DNA from: Prado023 sp963747335
Lineage (GTDB): Bacteria; Actinomycetota; Actinomycetes; S36-B12; CAIYMF01
Assembly: GCA_963747335.1 (NCBI GenBank)
Contig: CAVVEV010000002.1
Coordinates: forward strand, 124,001-188,000
Direction of reading: 5' to 3'
Length of the DNA: 64,000 nucleotides
Shown: positions 7,982-16,741 of the stretch, one piece after another
Layout: each line of letters opens with the position of its first letter
Position numbering within the stretch: position 1 is the first letter of the stretch
Position numbers and translations under genes: made by a program
The notes under the pieces: model-generated
What the model was told of the DNA's origin: nothing
Databases searched by the model: none
What the model saw: only the letters and a program-made list of their open reading frames with translations

Positions 7982-9313
7982 ATGGGCGCCGGCAGCGACG
8001 GGGACGACCAGCGCCTGGGCGAGGAGGTCATCAGCCTCACCCGATCCCTGCTGCGCATCGACTCCACGAACGGCAACGAGACCGCGGTCGCTGAGGTGCT
8101 GGCCGCATACCTGGGCTCCGCCGGCATCACGGCCGAGCTGGCCGGTCCCGATCCGGCCCGCCAGAACCTGATCGCCCGCCTGCCCGGGTCAGGTGGCGGG
8201 CCGAGCCTGGCGTTCGTCGGCCACAGCGACGTCGTGCCCGCCGACGCCCGCGACTGGACCCACCCCCCGTTCGCGGCGGTCCTCGACGAGGACGGCTACC
8301 TCTGGGGCCGCGGGGCGCTGGACATGAAGAATGAGGTGGCCGCCCGGGCGGTGGCGATCGCGTCCCTGGCACGGGAGGGGTTCGTCCCCCGCGGGGACCT
8401 CCTGCTGATCGTCGCCGCGGACGAGGAGGACGGATCCGCGGGGGTTGGCATGAACTGGCTGACACCGAACCGGCCGGACCTGGCGGTGGACTACGCGCTC
8501 AACGAGGGCGGCGGGCTGCCCTATCAGCTGGCCGACGGCCGTCTCATGGCTGCGATCGCCCTCGGGGAGAAGGGCACCTGCCCGGTCCGCGTCGACGCGA
8601 TCGGGGAAGCCGGTCACGCCTCGATGCCGAGCATCGGCCGCACTCCGATGCCACGCCTGGCCGAGGTGCTGGCACAGGTGGGGATCGGCCTGCCCGAGCC
8701 CCGCGACCACCCCTCGATCCGCACCACCCTCGAGGCGCTCCTCGGAGCTGGAGCCGTCGACCAGCTCGGGCTCCGCGAGGCACTGGTCCGGGCCAGCGCC
8801 CTGCACCCGGTGCTCACGCACCTGCTGACGGCCCTCTCGGGCACCACCATGGCCCCGACCCTTCTGCACGGCTCGGCGGCGTCCAACGTGATCCCCGCCC
8901 GCGCGGGCGTCGGGCTCGACTGCCGCGTGCTTCCCGGCACGACCGACGTCGAGGTGCTCGCCGAGGTCCGGTCCCGGGTCGGCCCCGGTGAGGACCTCGA
9001 GCTCAGCCAGCCGGTCCCGTCGGTCGCGGGCAACGCGTCACCCGCGACCGGACCGCTGTGGGAGGTCTGCCGCGACGTCGTCGAGGTCTCCCTCGGCGCA
9101 CAACTGCTTCCGGTGCTGTGCACGGGCTTCACCGACTCGGTGTACCTGCGTCGCGACCACGGCACCGTCGCGTACGGTTTCAGCCCGTTGCGCACCACCC
9201 CACCGGAGGTCGTCGAGGCCGGGTACCACAACCGCGACGAGCGCATCCACGTCGCGGATCTGGCCCTGTCCGTCGACTTCCACCGGGAGGTGGCGCGGCG
9301 GCTGCTCGGTTGA
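7982..9313 (+). CDS. M20/M25/M40 family metallopeptidase (ArgE/DapE/ACY1-like)
   Basis: Zinc-dependent deacylase or dipeptidase of 443 residues. Metal and catalytic motifs are in the expected order: GHSDVVP (metal His and catalytic Asp, about residue 78), GRGALDMKNEVAA (bridging Asp), ADEEDGSAG (catalytic Glu and metal Glu), a dimerisation domain starting near VDAIGEAGHASMP, and a C-terminal FTDSVYLRRDHG / YHNRDERIHV metal-His region. The substrate is not predictable; N-acyl amino acids or dipeptides are usual. It follows the Rossmann-like gene by 9 bp and ends 1 bp before the convergent YidB-like gene. Confidence 0.92.
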   Translation: MGAGSDGDDQRLGEEVISLTRSLLRIDSTNGNETAVAEVLAAYLGSAGITAELAGPDPARQNLIARLPGSGGGPSLAFVGHSDVVPADARDWTHPPFAAVLDEDGYLWGRGALDMKNEVAARAVAIASLAREGFVPRGDLLLIVAADEEDGSAGVGMNWLTPNRPDLAVDYALNEGGGLPYQLADGRLMAAIALGEKGTCPVRVDAIGEAGHASMPSIGRTPMPRLAEVLAQVGIGLPEPRDHPSIRTTLEALLGAGAVDQLGLREALVRASALHPVLTHLLTALSGTTMAPTLLHGSAASNVIPARAGVGLDCRVLPGTTDVEVLAEVRSRVGPGEDLELSQPVPSVAGNASPATGPLWEVCRDVVEVSLGAQLLPVLCTGFTDSVYLRRDHGTVAYGFSPLRTTPPEVVEAGYHNRDERIHVADLALSVDFHREVARRLLG

Positions 9314-9314
9314 A

Positions 9315-9806
9315 CTAGGCCGTCGGACCCAGGAGGTCCTTGAGCTGGGCCCCACCGGGGACCTGCGACAGGACGGCCTCCACGTCCGCGGGGTCGGTGG
9401 GCACCTGCCCGTTCGGCGAGAGCGTGTCCACCAGGCCGGGGAGGATCTGGGCCAGTTCGGCTGAGAGCTCCTCCTGAGACACGCCGGTCTGCGCGGCCAG
9501 CTCGGCCAGCTGATCCGGCATCGCGGCAGCCAGCTGCTCAGCCGACACGGGCTGGTTCTCCCCTGTGCCGACCCATGAGTTCGCCTGATCCCCCAGCCCG
9601 CCACCGGCGAGCTTCCCGAGCAGGTCCTGCAGGCCGCCGCCCTGGGCCAGCATGGCCAGGATCGGCCCGGCGATCATCATGATCTTGTTCAGCGACTGCG
9701 ACATGTCGGCCGGGTTCATGCCCCCCGCTGAGCCCGGAGCGACCCCCTCCTGGGCGCCTCCCCCGCTGAGAATCCCGCCGAGGAGGTCCTCGAGTCCACC
9801 TGCCAT
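9315..9806 (-). CDS. YidB/DUF937-like protein
   Basis: 163 residues, cytosolic, low complexity, rich in Gly, Leu and Gln. Features of the YidB (DUF937) family are visible: the N-terminal LEDLLGGILSGGGA repeat-like start, LAMLAQGGGLQDLLGKLAGG in the middle, and a helical C-terminus with SVGTGENQPVS-like spacing (here SWVGTGENQPVS, a well-conserved YidB block). The function of this family is unknown. The ATG at 9806 is used because upstream codons to 9896 read an arginine-rich non-family stretch; AAGGAG lies 5 nt before the ATG. Confidence 0.85.
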   Translation of the reverse strand: MAGGLEDLLGGILSGGGAQEGVAPGSAGGMNPADMSQSLNKIMMIAGPILAMLAQGGGLQDLLGKLAGGGLGDQANSWVGTGENQPVSAEQLAAAMPDQLAELAAQTGVSQEELSAELAQILPGLVDTLSPNGQVPTDPADVEAVLSQVPGGAQLKDLLGPTA

Positions 9807-9951
9807 GGTCTGCTCCTTGTCTCGGTCGATGGTGCAGTGCCCGGACACGGTATCCCCGACCTCGGTCGGGTTTCCCGCCCGACAGCGTCCGACCACCGTG
9901 CGCCGACGCCGCGTCTAGACTCGCAAGCCGAGCCCACCCGGGAGGTGCCAA

Positions 9952-11253
9952 TTGAGTACGGCAACCGTGACGGCCGACGCGCCACCGCCCACCCCGCAGA
10001 CCCCGTGGGGAGGGTCGGACGAGGCCCGTCGCTCGGGCCTGCGCCGGATGAAGCTCGTGGCCACGGGGCTGTTCGTCGTGGCAGCGGTCATCTACGTGGT
10101 GACGATCGTGACCGTCGGGACGAGCCCGGACGGCTGGGTGGGCTACCTGCAGGCCGGGGCCGAGGCAGCGATGATCGGCGCCCTGGCCGACTGGTTCGCC
10201 GTCACCGCGCTGTTCCGCCATCCCCTCGGGCTGCCCATCCCGCACACGGCGATCATCCCGACCCGCAAGGACCAGATGGGCGCCACCCTGGGCGAGTTCG
10301 TGGGCACCCACTTCCTCACCGACGCCGTCGTCCGGGAGAAGGTCGCGGGTGCCGAGGTCACCCGCCGTGGCGGGCAGTGGCTGGCCGAGCCCGACCACGC
10401 CGAGCGCGTGGCCGGTGAGCTGGGACGGGCGCTGCGGGGCCTGATTGCCGTGCTCGACGACGACCAGATGCGCACCATGATCGAGCGGGTGATCGCCGAA
10501 CGGGTCGAGCGCACCGAGGTCTCGCCCGCACTCGGGCACCTGCTCGGCCAGGTCGTCGCTGACGGCGCGCACACTGGCATCGTCGACGTCCTGGCCGACC
10601 GGACCTATGCCTGGGTCGTGTCCAACCGACGCTCGATCATCGAGGTGGTCACCAAGCAGGCCCCGACATGGACGCCCAAGTTCGTCGACGGTGTCGTCGG
10701 GGACAAGATCCACCTCGAGCTGGTGCGCTTCCTGGCCGCGATCCGCGACGATCCTCAGCACGACGTCCGGATCGCCATCGACCGGATGCTCGTGCAGTTC
10801 GCCGACGACCTGCGGACCAACCCGAGTACCCGGGAGCGCGTCGAACGGGCCAAGGTCGACATGTACGACCACCCCGACGTGCAACGCTCCGTCGGGCGCA
10901 TCTGGGAGACCGCGCAGCGGGTGGTGCTCGAGGCCGCCGACGATCCCCAGAGCGAGCTGCGCGTCCGGGCAGCCGGGGCCCTGGCCCAGCTCGGTCAGAC
11001 GCTGGCCTCGGATCCGGGACTGCAGGACAAGCTCGACGGGTGGATCACCGACACGGTGGTCGCCCTCGTCGCGGACTACAAGGTCGAGCTCACCAGCGTC
11101 ATCACCGACACGGTGCAGCGCTGGGACGGCCCCGCCACGGCCGAGCGGATCGAGCTGGCAGTGGGTCGCGACCTGCAGTTCATCCGCATCAACGGCACGG
11201 TCGTCGGTGCCCTGGCCGGGCTGGCGATCCACGCGCTGGCGCAACTGGCCTGA
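9952..11253 (+). CDS. DUF445 family membrane protein
   Basis: 433 residues. After a 30-residue cytosolic lead there is one strong transmembrane helix (about 36-58), the conserved ADWFAVTALFRHPLGLPIPHTAIIP block that defines DUF445, a long helical/coiled middle region, and a hydrophobic C-terminal segment (VVGALAGLAIHALAQLA), placing both ends near the membrane. The role of the family is unknown. The start is TTG at 9952 with GGGAGGTG 4-5 nt upstream. Confidence 0.93.
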   Translation: MSTATVTADAPPPTPQTPWGGSDEARRSGLRRMKLVATGLFVVAAVIYVVTIVTVGTSPDGWVGYLQAGAEAAMIGALADWFAVTALFRHPLGLPIPHTAIIPTRKDQMGATLGEFVGTHFLTDAVVREKVAGAEVTRRGGQWLAEPDHAERVAGELGRALRGLIAVLDDDQMRTMIERVIAERVERTEVSPALGHLLGQVVADGAHTGIVDVLADRTYAWVVSNRRSIIEVVTKQAPTWTPKFVDGVVGDKIHLELVRFLAAIRDDPQHDVRIAIDRMLVQFADDLRTNPSTRERVERAKVDMYDHPDVQRSVGRIWETAQRVVLEAADDPQSELRVRAAGALAQLGQTLASDPGLQDKLDGWITDTVVALVADYKVELTSVITDTVQRWDGPATAERIELAVGRDLQFIRINGTVVGALAGLAIHALAQLA

Positions 11254-11282
11254 ACCTTGGGCGAACGGCAGGGATCGCGAAC

Positions 11283-11299
11283 GTGAACGCAAGATGAAC
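11283..11299 (+). promoter_or_regulatory. Putative PHO box upstream of the Pit transporter
   Basis: GTGAAC at 11283-11288 and ATGAAC at 11294-11299 are spaced 11 bp apart, and GCGAAC at 11261-11266 is in the same 11-bp phase (22 bp upstream). The TGAAC repeat is the same half-site as in the pstS box, about 100 bp before the pit start. PhoP control of this gene is inferred from the shared spacing and half-site. Confidence 0.55.
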
Positions 11300-11397
11300 A
11301 AACGCGTCCGCCCCGGATGCCAAGGTGACGTCCGGATGAATCGCAGGCCAACTCGGCCCTAGCCTTGAGCCAGCAGGCTGGGCATGCCTGAGCGTGA

Positions 11398-12666
11398 ATG
11401 GGGATCCCCATGGACATGGTCCTGGTCGCAGTCGTCGGTGTCGTCCTTCTGGCGCTGCTGTTCGACTTCACCAACGGCTTCCACGATGCCGCCAACTCGA
11501 CCTCGACCGTCGTGGCCACCCGCGCCATGAAGCCGCGGCACGCGGTCTACATGGCCGCGTTCTTCAACTTCGCCGCCCTGTTCGTCGTGGGAACCGCCGT
11601 GGCCAACACCGTGGCCAAGACCGTGGACGTCGAGGCGCTGGGCGTGCAGTCCGGTGGCGTCCCCGTCGGGTTGGGGGTCGCGTTCGGCGCGCTGCTGGGA
11701 GCGATCTTCTGGAACTACTTCACCTGGTCGATCGGGATGCCCTCCTCATCGAGCCACGCGCTCATCGGGGGCCTCCTCGGCGCCGGGCTGTCCGCCGGGG
11801 GCCTGGACGTCATCAAGTGGAGCAGCATCGAGAAGGCCGCACTGGCCATCGTGCTGTCGCCGCTCGTGGCCTTCACGGTCGCGTTCCTCGCGATGTTCCT
11901 CGTCGGGGTGCTCCAGCGGGCGACGCACTGGGAGGACGACGCCAAGCCGTTCAAGTGGCTGCAGATCGTCTCCGCGGCCGCAGTCTCGTTCGGGCACGGC
12001 GCCAACGACGCCCAGAAGACAATGGGGGTCATCGCCTTCGCGCTGGTCTCCGGCGGCTACATCGGTGCGGAGTCAGGGATCCCACTGTGGGTCGAGATCT
12101 CCGCCTACTCGATGATCGCCCTGGGCACCATGTGGGGTGGCTGGACCATCATCGAGACGATGGGCCTGCGGATCACCAAGCTCAACGCCAACTCGGGCGT
12201 CGCCGCCAACATCGGTGCCGTCACCTCGATCTTCGGCGCCACGGAGCTCGGTGTCCCGATCTCCACCACCCAGGCTGCGGCAGCCTCCGTCATGGGTTCG
12301 GGGGCGTCGGCCGGCACCGGCCTCAACGGCCGCAAGATCGGCGAGATGGTCGTCGCCTGGACGTTCACCATGCCGGCCGCGGCAGTCGTCGGCTTCGTGG
12401 CGTTCAAGCTCACGACCTTTCCCGACCCCTGGGGCTGGGTCGCCAGCCTGTCGGCCATCGCCGTGCTCGGCGTGTGGGCGGGACGGCTCATGATGCACGC
12501 GGAGAACGCCGACGACATCGAGCAGATGCTGCCGAGCGAGTCCGAACTGCACCAGTACCACACGGTGCCGCATCCCGACCTGCACCCGTACGAGGGCCCG
12601 CCGCACGTCAATCACCACGAGCTCGAGGCGCACCGCGACCCGGCCAAGGACGTCCCGCTGCCCTGA
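11398..12666 (+). CDS. pit: Inorganic phosphate transporter, Pit family
   Basis: Low-affinity metal-phosphate/H+ symporter of 422 residues with about ten membrane helices. Both inverted PHO4 signatures are present: FDFTNGFHDAANSTSTVVATR near the N-terminus and FGHGANDAQKTMGVIA in the middle, each with the G-x-N-D/H-x-A phosphate-site pattern. The C-terminal tail is His-rich and cytosolic. The ATG at 11398 is used; an ATG at 11410 (MDMVLVAVVG) is an equally possible start, and neither has a strong Shine-Dalgarno. With the Pst operon it gives two phosphate uptake routes in this window, both behind PHO-like repeats. Confidence 0.95.
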   Translation: MGIPMDMVLVAVVGVVLLALLFDFTNGFHDAANSTSTVVATRAMKPRHAVYMAAFFNFAALFVVGTAVANTVAKTVDVEALGVQSGGVPVGLGVAFGALLGAIFWNYFTWSIGMPSSSSHALIGGLLGAGLSAGGLDVIKWSSIEKAALAIVLSPLVAFTVAFLAMFLVGVLQRATHWEDDAKPFKWLQIVSAAAVSFGHGANDAQKTMGVIAFALVSGGYIGAESGIPLWVEISAYSMIALGTMWGGWTIIETMGLRITKLNANSGVAANIGAVTSIFGATELGVPISTTQAAAASVMGSGASAGTGLNGRKIGEMVVAWTFTMPAAAVVGFVAFKLTTFPDPWGWVASLSAIAVLGVWAGRLMMHAENADDIEQMLPSESELHQYHTVPHPDLHPYEGPPHVNHHELEAHRDPAKDVPLP

Positions 12667-12757
12667 GCGTCGCCGTCGACGGCTCCTGTGCGCCTGGTGG
12701 GGGCCCTTCCCTCTCCCTCTCGGGCAGGTCCCCACCGGCTGCCCTAGCATTGCGCCC

Positions 12758-13426
12758 ATGCGCAGCGACATGTTCGACAACACCGAGGCCAGCTCCGACC
12801 CGGGGAGCTTCACCAAGCAGAACAAGAAGATGCTCAAGGTCCGTCTCTCGGGGACCAGCGGCCACTTCTACGCCAAGCAGGGCTCGATGGTCGCCTATCA
12901 GGGCAACGTCGACTTCGCCTACGAGGGCAGCGGTGGCATGGCCAAGATGTTCAAGAAGGCGTTGACCAGCGAGGGGATGGCCCTGATGAAGGTCAGCGGC
13001 GACGGCGACGTGTTCCTCGCCGACCAGGCCGACGAGGTGTTCCTGCTGCACCTGGAGAACGAGTCGGTGACCATCGGCGGCAGCCACGTGCTGGCCTTCG
13101 AGAGCTCGCTGACATGGGACATCAACAAGGTCGAGGGTGCCTCGATGATGAGCGGTGGGCTGTTCAACACCACGTTCACCGGCACCGGCACCCTGGCGAT
13201 CACCGTGCACGGCACCCCCGTGGTGCTCAACGTGGACGTCCCGACCTTCGTCGACATGCAGGCCGCGGTGCTGTGGTCCACGTCTCTGAAGTCCGGCGTC
13301 CGCAAGACCGCCAAGGCCGGTGCGCTCGTCGGCCGCGGATCCGGCGAGGCCTACCAGCTGACGCTGTCCGGCCAGGGATTCGTCGTCGTCCAGGCCTCGG
13401 AGGGGCACCCGGTCCCGCGGGCGTGA
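12758..13426 (+). CDS. AIM24 family protein
   Basis: 222 residues, beta-rich, matching the AIM24/DUF124 (TerD-unrelated) family. Visible marks are the Gly-rich beta core (GHFYAKQGSMVAYQGNVDF), the central GDGDVFLADQADEVFLLHLE, and a late FTGTGTLAITVHGTPVVLNV repeat-like strand pair. The family's biochemical function is unknown. No signal peptide is seen. The ATG at 12758 lies 7 nt after TAGCAT, a leaderless arrangement. Confidence 0.9.
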   Translation: MRSDMFDNTEASSDPGSFTKQNKKMLKVRLSGTSGHFYAKQGSMVAYQGNVDFAYEGSGGMAKMFKKALTSEGMALMKVSGDGDVFLADQADEVFLLHLENESVTIGGSHVLAFESSLTWDINKVEGASMMSGGLFNTTFTGTGTLAITVHGTPVVLNVDVPTFVDMQAAVLWSTSLKSGVRKTAKAGALVGRGSGEAYQLTLSGQGFVVVQASEGHPVPRA

Positions 13427-13430
13427 GGAT

Positions 13431-13447
13431 CACGGGCGCCGCCCGTG
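13431..13447. terminator. Hairpin between convergent genes
   Basis: CACGGGC-GCC-GCCCGTG, a perfect 7-bp stem with a 3-nt loop, lies between the end of the AIM24 gene (13426) and the end of the convergent SpoIID gene (13468). No T-tract follows, so it would be a GC-hairpin (L-shaped) bidirectional terminator. Confidence 0.6.
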
Positions 13448-13467
13448 GCGAGTGAGCGGGCCTCGGC

Positions 13468-14724
13468 TCAGGCGGTGAACGTCAGGAAGCTGCTGTTTAC
13501 CCCGAGAGTCGACCGGATCGCGGAGTCCGAACCCAGGGTGCAGTTGCGCGCGGTTCCGACGATCTCCATCTGGGAGATCCGCCCGCCCCAGGCGCCGGCG
13601 CCCTCACGTGCCAGGATCCGAACGGCTGCGATGTCCCCGGCCCCCCGGCAACGCGCGCGCAGCTGGGCCGCCGAGATGCTGTCGGTCCATGCCAGCCGCG
13701 GGTTCTTGACGGCTGTGGCATCCCACGGGTCAGGCTGGGTGACCATGTACGGCAATGGCGTGCCGGCAGTCGCCCCCCCGTTGGACGAGCTGAACTGGGT
13801 CAGCGCCGGCACTCCACCCACGGTGAGCTGCAGACTGGCTGTGTCGGCGATGGCGGCATCGGTGGTGGGATGCTCGCGGGTGCGGACGACGCGCCACGAT
13901 GAGTCGTAGGAGAGCGCCCCGGGGTAGGCCTGCGATCGGGTGGAGTCGTACACGTCGAAGGATCTCTTGGACTTCCCGAGGGCCTCGTGGGCAGCGTAGG
14001 TGCGCGCGGCGACGGCTTGGGCGCGCAGGGCCTCAACCGGCCACGAGGGGGAGACCTCGGCGGCAACCACCGGCCGCAGGTAGAGCTCCATCGGCAGGGT
14101 GTTCACCACCTGCAGCGATCGACTCCCCGTCCTGATGGCGGTCACGGAGCCGCGGTAGCCCCGCCGGACCGAACCGTTCTGGGTCCCCACGACGTCGTCC
14201 GGGACGGCGAACTCCAGGGTGCTACCGGCCACCTTGTCAACGGTTCGCCAACTGCCGCAGTACACGGCCAGGGTCATCCCCGACTTCGACGCGCGCACCC
14301 GCCACCGGGAGGCCGGCTTGGTGCAGGTGCTCGGCGTGACAGGCAGCTGGATGGCCTCCCGACCCGCCTGCGTCACCGTCAGGCCGGGAGTCGCACGCAC
14401 CACCAGGTCACGACCGGTGTCCGAGGCGAGCAGCACCCGCACCAGTGCGTCGGGCATGGCCGCGAGCACGGTTCCCGGGTAGTAGAAGGAGAGGATCTGC
14501 GGGTGCGGCACCCCGACGGACGCTGCCTGGTGGGCGCCCCACTGGCTCATCCCGCGGCCATGGCCCCAGCCGGAGCCGGCCATCCGGAAGATGCCGTCCG
14601 CCGGCACCGGGTACACCTCGGGTTCGGCCGCTGACGCCGGCGTCCCCAGGCCCACGGCTGCCGCCGAGAGGCCGGCAGCCACGACCAGGACTCCAGCGCG
14701 CGGGCGCAGGGCAGACAGACGCAT
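13468..14724 (-). CDS. SpoIID/LytB domain secreted protein
   Basis: 418 residues with an N-terminal signal peptide (MRLSALRPRAGVLVVAAGLS, cleavage near ASA). The SpoIID-family motif is very clear at residues 50-65: GSGWGHGRGMSQWGAHQAA. A second block around residues 225-260 (YLRPVVAAEVSPSWPVEALRAQAVAARTYA) is the SpoIID domain proper. The family includes peptidoglycan lytic and amidase-enhancer proteins, so a cell-wall role outside the membrane is expected; sporulation is not implied. The ATG at 14724 is chosen over the upstream 14763 start because it begins the signal peptide. Confidence 0.9.
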   Translation of the reverse strand: MRLSALRPRAGVLVVAAGLSAAAVGLGTPASAAEPEVYPVPADGIFRMAGSGWGHGRGMSQWGAHQAASVGVPHPQILSFYYPGTVLAAMPDALVRVLLASDTGRDLVVRATPGLTVTQAGREAIQLPVTPSTCTKPASRWRVRASKSGMTLAVYCGSWRTVDKVAGSTLEFAVPDDVVGTQNGSVRRGYRGSVTAIRTGSRSLQVVNTLPMELYLRPVVAAEVSPSWPVEALRAQAVAARTYAAHEALGKSKRSFDVYDSTRSQAYPGALSYDSSWRVVRTREHPTTDAAIADTASLQLTVGGVPALTQFSSSNGGATAGTPLPYMVTQPDPWDATAVKNPRLAWTDSISAAQLRARCRGAGDIAAVRILAREGAGAWGGRISQMEIVGTARNCTLGSDSAIRSTLGVNSSFLTFTA

Positions 14725-14852
14725 AGTGGCATCATCGACCACGAAGAGGGCCAACCCAAGCAATTGCGACGTATCAACGACGATATCGGCGGGCTAACGC
14801 ACCGGGCACGGACCTGATCGCCAGTGACGCGATCACCCGTGCGGACGCGCGC

Positions 14853-15632
14853 TCAGTGCCCGGCCGCGTGACCGGCAGCAGCGCGCTCCGCCGGGTCACC
14901 GCCGAGCTCGAGGAAGCCGTCGGTGATCTCGAAGACGCGGTCGGTGTACTCGACCATGCGCAGGTCGTGGGTGACCATGATCCCGGTCTTGCCGCGGTCC
15001 TTGATCTCCCGGCGCAGCAGTTGGACGACCTGGCGGCCCATCGCCGTGTCCAGCGCGGCGGTGGGCTCGTCGACAAGGACCAGGTCGGGGTCGTTCATCA
15101 GCGCGCGGCCGATCGCCACCCGCTGGCGCTCACCGCCGGAGAGCTTCTCGGGCACGTTGCCCGCACGGGCTGAGAGGCCCAGCTCCTCGAGCAATTGGTC
15201 GGCACGCTGGCCCGCAGCCTTGCGCCCGGAGCGCCCCTTGTCCTTGCGCAGGCCGGCCACCCACAGCAGGTTCTCGCGCGCGGTCAGGAACGGCACCAGG
15301 TTCGCCGACTGGAACACGAACCCGACCCGCTCGGCGCGGAAGCTCGTCAGGGCCTTGGCGTCCAGGTCGCTGACCGCCACGTCGCCCACCCGGATGAGCC
15401 CCGAGGTGGGGGTGAGCAGTCCGCCGATCATCGAGATCAGCGTGGTCTTCCCCGAGCCCGAGGGTCCCAGCAGGGAGACGAACTCGCCCTGGCTGACCGA
15501 CATCGAGGCCTCGTGCACGGCGGTGACGGCCGTGTGGCCCTCCCCATAGGTCTTGGTGACCGCCTCGACGGTGAGGATCGGCGGGGCCGCGTCGGTGGCC
15601 GGCGCGGCGGGTTGCGGCGTGGCGTCGGTCAT
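14853..15632 (-). CDS. ABC transporter ATP-binding protein (LolD/MacB type)
   Basis: Cytosolic ATPase of a two-permease exporter; 259 residues. Walker A is GPSGSGKTT (about residue 57), the ABC signature is LSGGERQRVAIGRAL, Walker B is LVLVDEPTAALD, and the switch His is in GIMVTHDLRMVEY. This is the LolD/MacB/FtsE-like subgroup that works with FtsX-like permeases. The ATG at 15632 overlaps the permease stop as TGATG with AGGAGG 9 nt upstream; a GTG one codon earlier (15635) is also possible. Last gene of the operon. Confidence 0.94.
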   Translation of the reverse strand: MTDATPQPAAPATDAAPPILTVEAVTKTYGEGHTAVTAVHEASMSVSQGEFVSLLGPSGSGKTTLISMIGGLLTPTSGLIRVGDVAVSDLDAKALTSFRAERVGFVFQSANLVPFLTARENLLWVAGLRKDKGRSGRKAAGQRADQLLEELGLSARAGNVPEKLSGGERQRVAIGRALMNDPDLVLVDEPTAALDTAMGRQVVQLLRREIKDRGKTGIMVTHDLRMVEYTDRVFEITDGFLELGGDPAERAAAGHAAGH

Positions 15633-16741
15633 CACAGGGTGCCTCCTAGGGCGGTGGCCGGATCGATCCGGCTGATACGGCGGAGCGACAGCAGGGCGCC
15701 GACGACGCCGGCGGTCACGGTCAGGACGGCGGAGTAGACCAGGGTCTCGGGACGGAACAGGAAGGGGATGTCGTTCGGGAGCAGCTGGCCCACGAGCCAG
15801 GCGGCGGTCGCTCCCACGATCACGGCTGTGACGGTCGCTCCGATGGCCTGGAGGACCACACCCCCGCCGAGCTTGCTCGTGGAGGCGCCCAGGGCCTTCA
15901 GCGCGGCGAACAGCTCGCGCTTCTCCAGCACCACGAGGGCGAAGAACAGGGCCACGACCAGGCCCGCGACGGCGAGGCTGGCGTAGATGATCGCGTTCAG
16001 GCTGGACTTCTGCTCCCGGACACCGGGGATCGACAGGTAGGTCTGCTCCGTGCTCGCCACCACGATCCCGGCAGGGGGCACGACCTGATCGGCGCTGACG
16101 CCGTCGGCCAGCGCCAGGCCGAACACCGACGGTGAGACCGCCTGACCGGCGAACTCGGGGCGGACCGCGGTCCGCATCTCGGCATAGACGTCAAGGGAGG
16201 TCCAGGCAGTCGGCAGGCCCTGGTACCCGGCGTCCTCGACGATCCCGACGACGGTCTGGCCGACCCCGCCGACCTCGAGGGTCGTCCCCAACCCCAGGCC
16301 GGCATCGGCCAGGGCGGCATCGACAGCAACGCCCGAGGGGTCCTCGGGGCTGGGAAGACGACCCTCGAGAACGGTGCTCGGGACACCTGCGGGATCGGCC
16401 TCCGGCAGGAAGCCCATGACGACCAGGTCCGCCCCGCCGGGCACGCTGGACGTGGTCGTGATGAGGGCGCCGATGGCCGTGGCCTGCTCGACCCCGTTGA
16501 CAGCCTCGAGCTCGGACTCCGCAGCCAGCGGCAGCCGGGAGCGCACCAGCGAACCCTCCGCGTCACCCGAGAAGGCGTAGGCCTGGGCCGTGCTCGAGCG
16601 GATGGCTCCGGTCCCGCCGAAGAACAGCCCATCGCCCAGCGCACCGAGGATCAGCACGAGGAAGACGATCAGCGACAGCGCACCCGTGATGGACACGAAG
16701 CGCCCCTTGGCGCGGCGGAACTCCGCGATGGCGAGGTTCAT
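15632..16741 (-). CDS. ABC transporter permease, FtsX-like (second permease)
   Basis: 369 residues. It has an N-terminal transmembrane helix (about 18-45), a large extracytoplasmic MacB-type domain (roughly 50-240) and three C-terminal helices (about 250-280, 295-325, 335-360) with the FtsX-like motif LFAALKALGASTSKLGGGVVLQAIG. The start ATG at 16741 overlaps the stop of the preceding permease as ATGA once that gene's frameshift is corrected. An uncorrected frame joins the two permeases into one 735-residue reading frame, whose middle is out-of-frame Arg/Gly/Pro-rich sequence. Likely exports or extracts an envelope substrate. Confidence 0.9.
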   Translation of the reverse strand: MNLAIAEFRRAKGRFVSITGALSLIVFLVLILGALGDGLFFGGTGAIRSSTAQAYAFSGDAEGSLVRSRLPLAAESELEAVNGVEQATAIGALITTTSSVPGGADLVVMGFLPEADPAGVPSTVLEGRLPSPEDPSGVAVDAALADAGLGLGTTLEVGGVGQTVVGIVEDAGYQGLPTAWTSLDVYAEMRTAVRPEFAGQAVSPSVFGLALADGVSADQVVPPAGIVVASTEQTYLSIPGVREQKSSLNAIIYASLAVAGLVVALFFALVVLEKRELFAALKALGASTSKLGGGVVLQAIGATVTAVIVGATAAWLVGQLLPNDIPFLFRPETLVYSAVLTVTAGVVGALLSLRRISRIDPATALGGTL

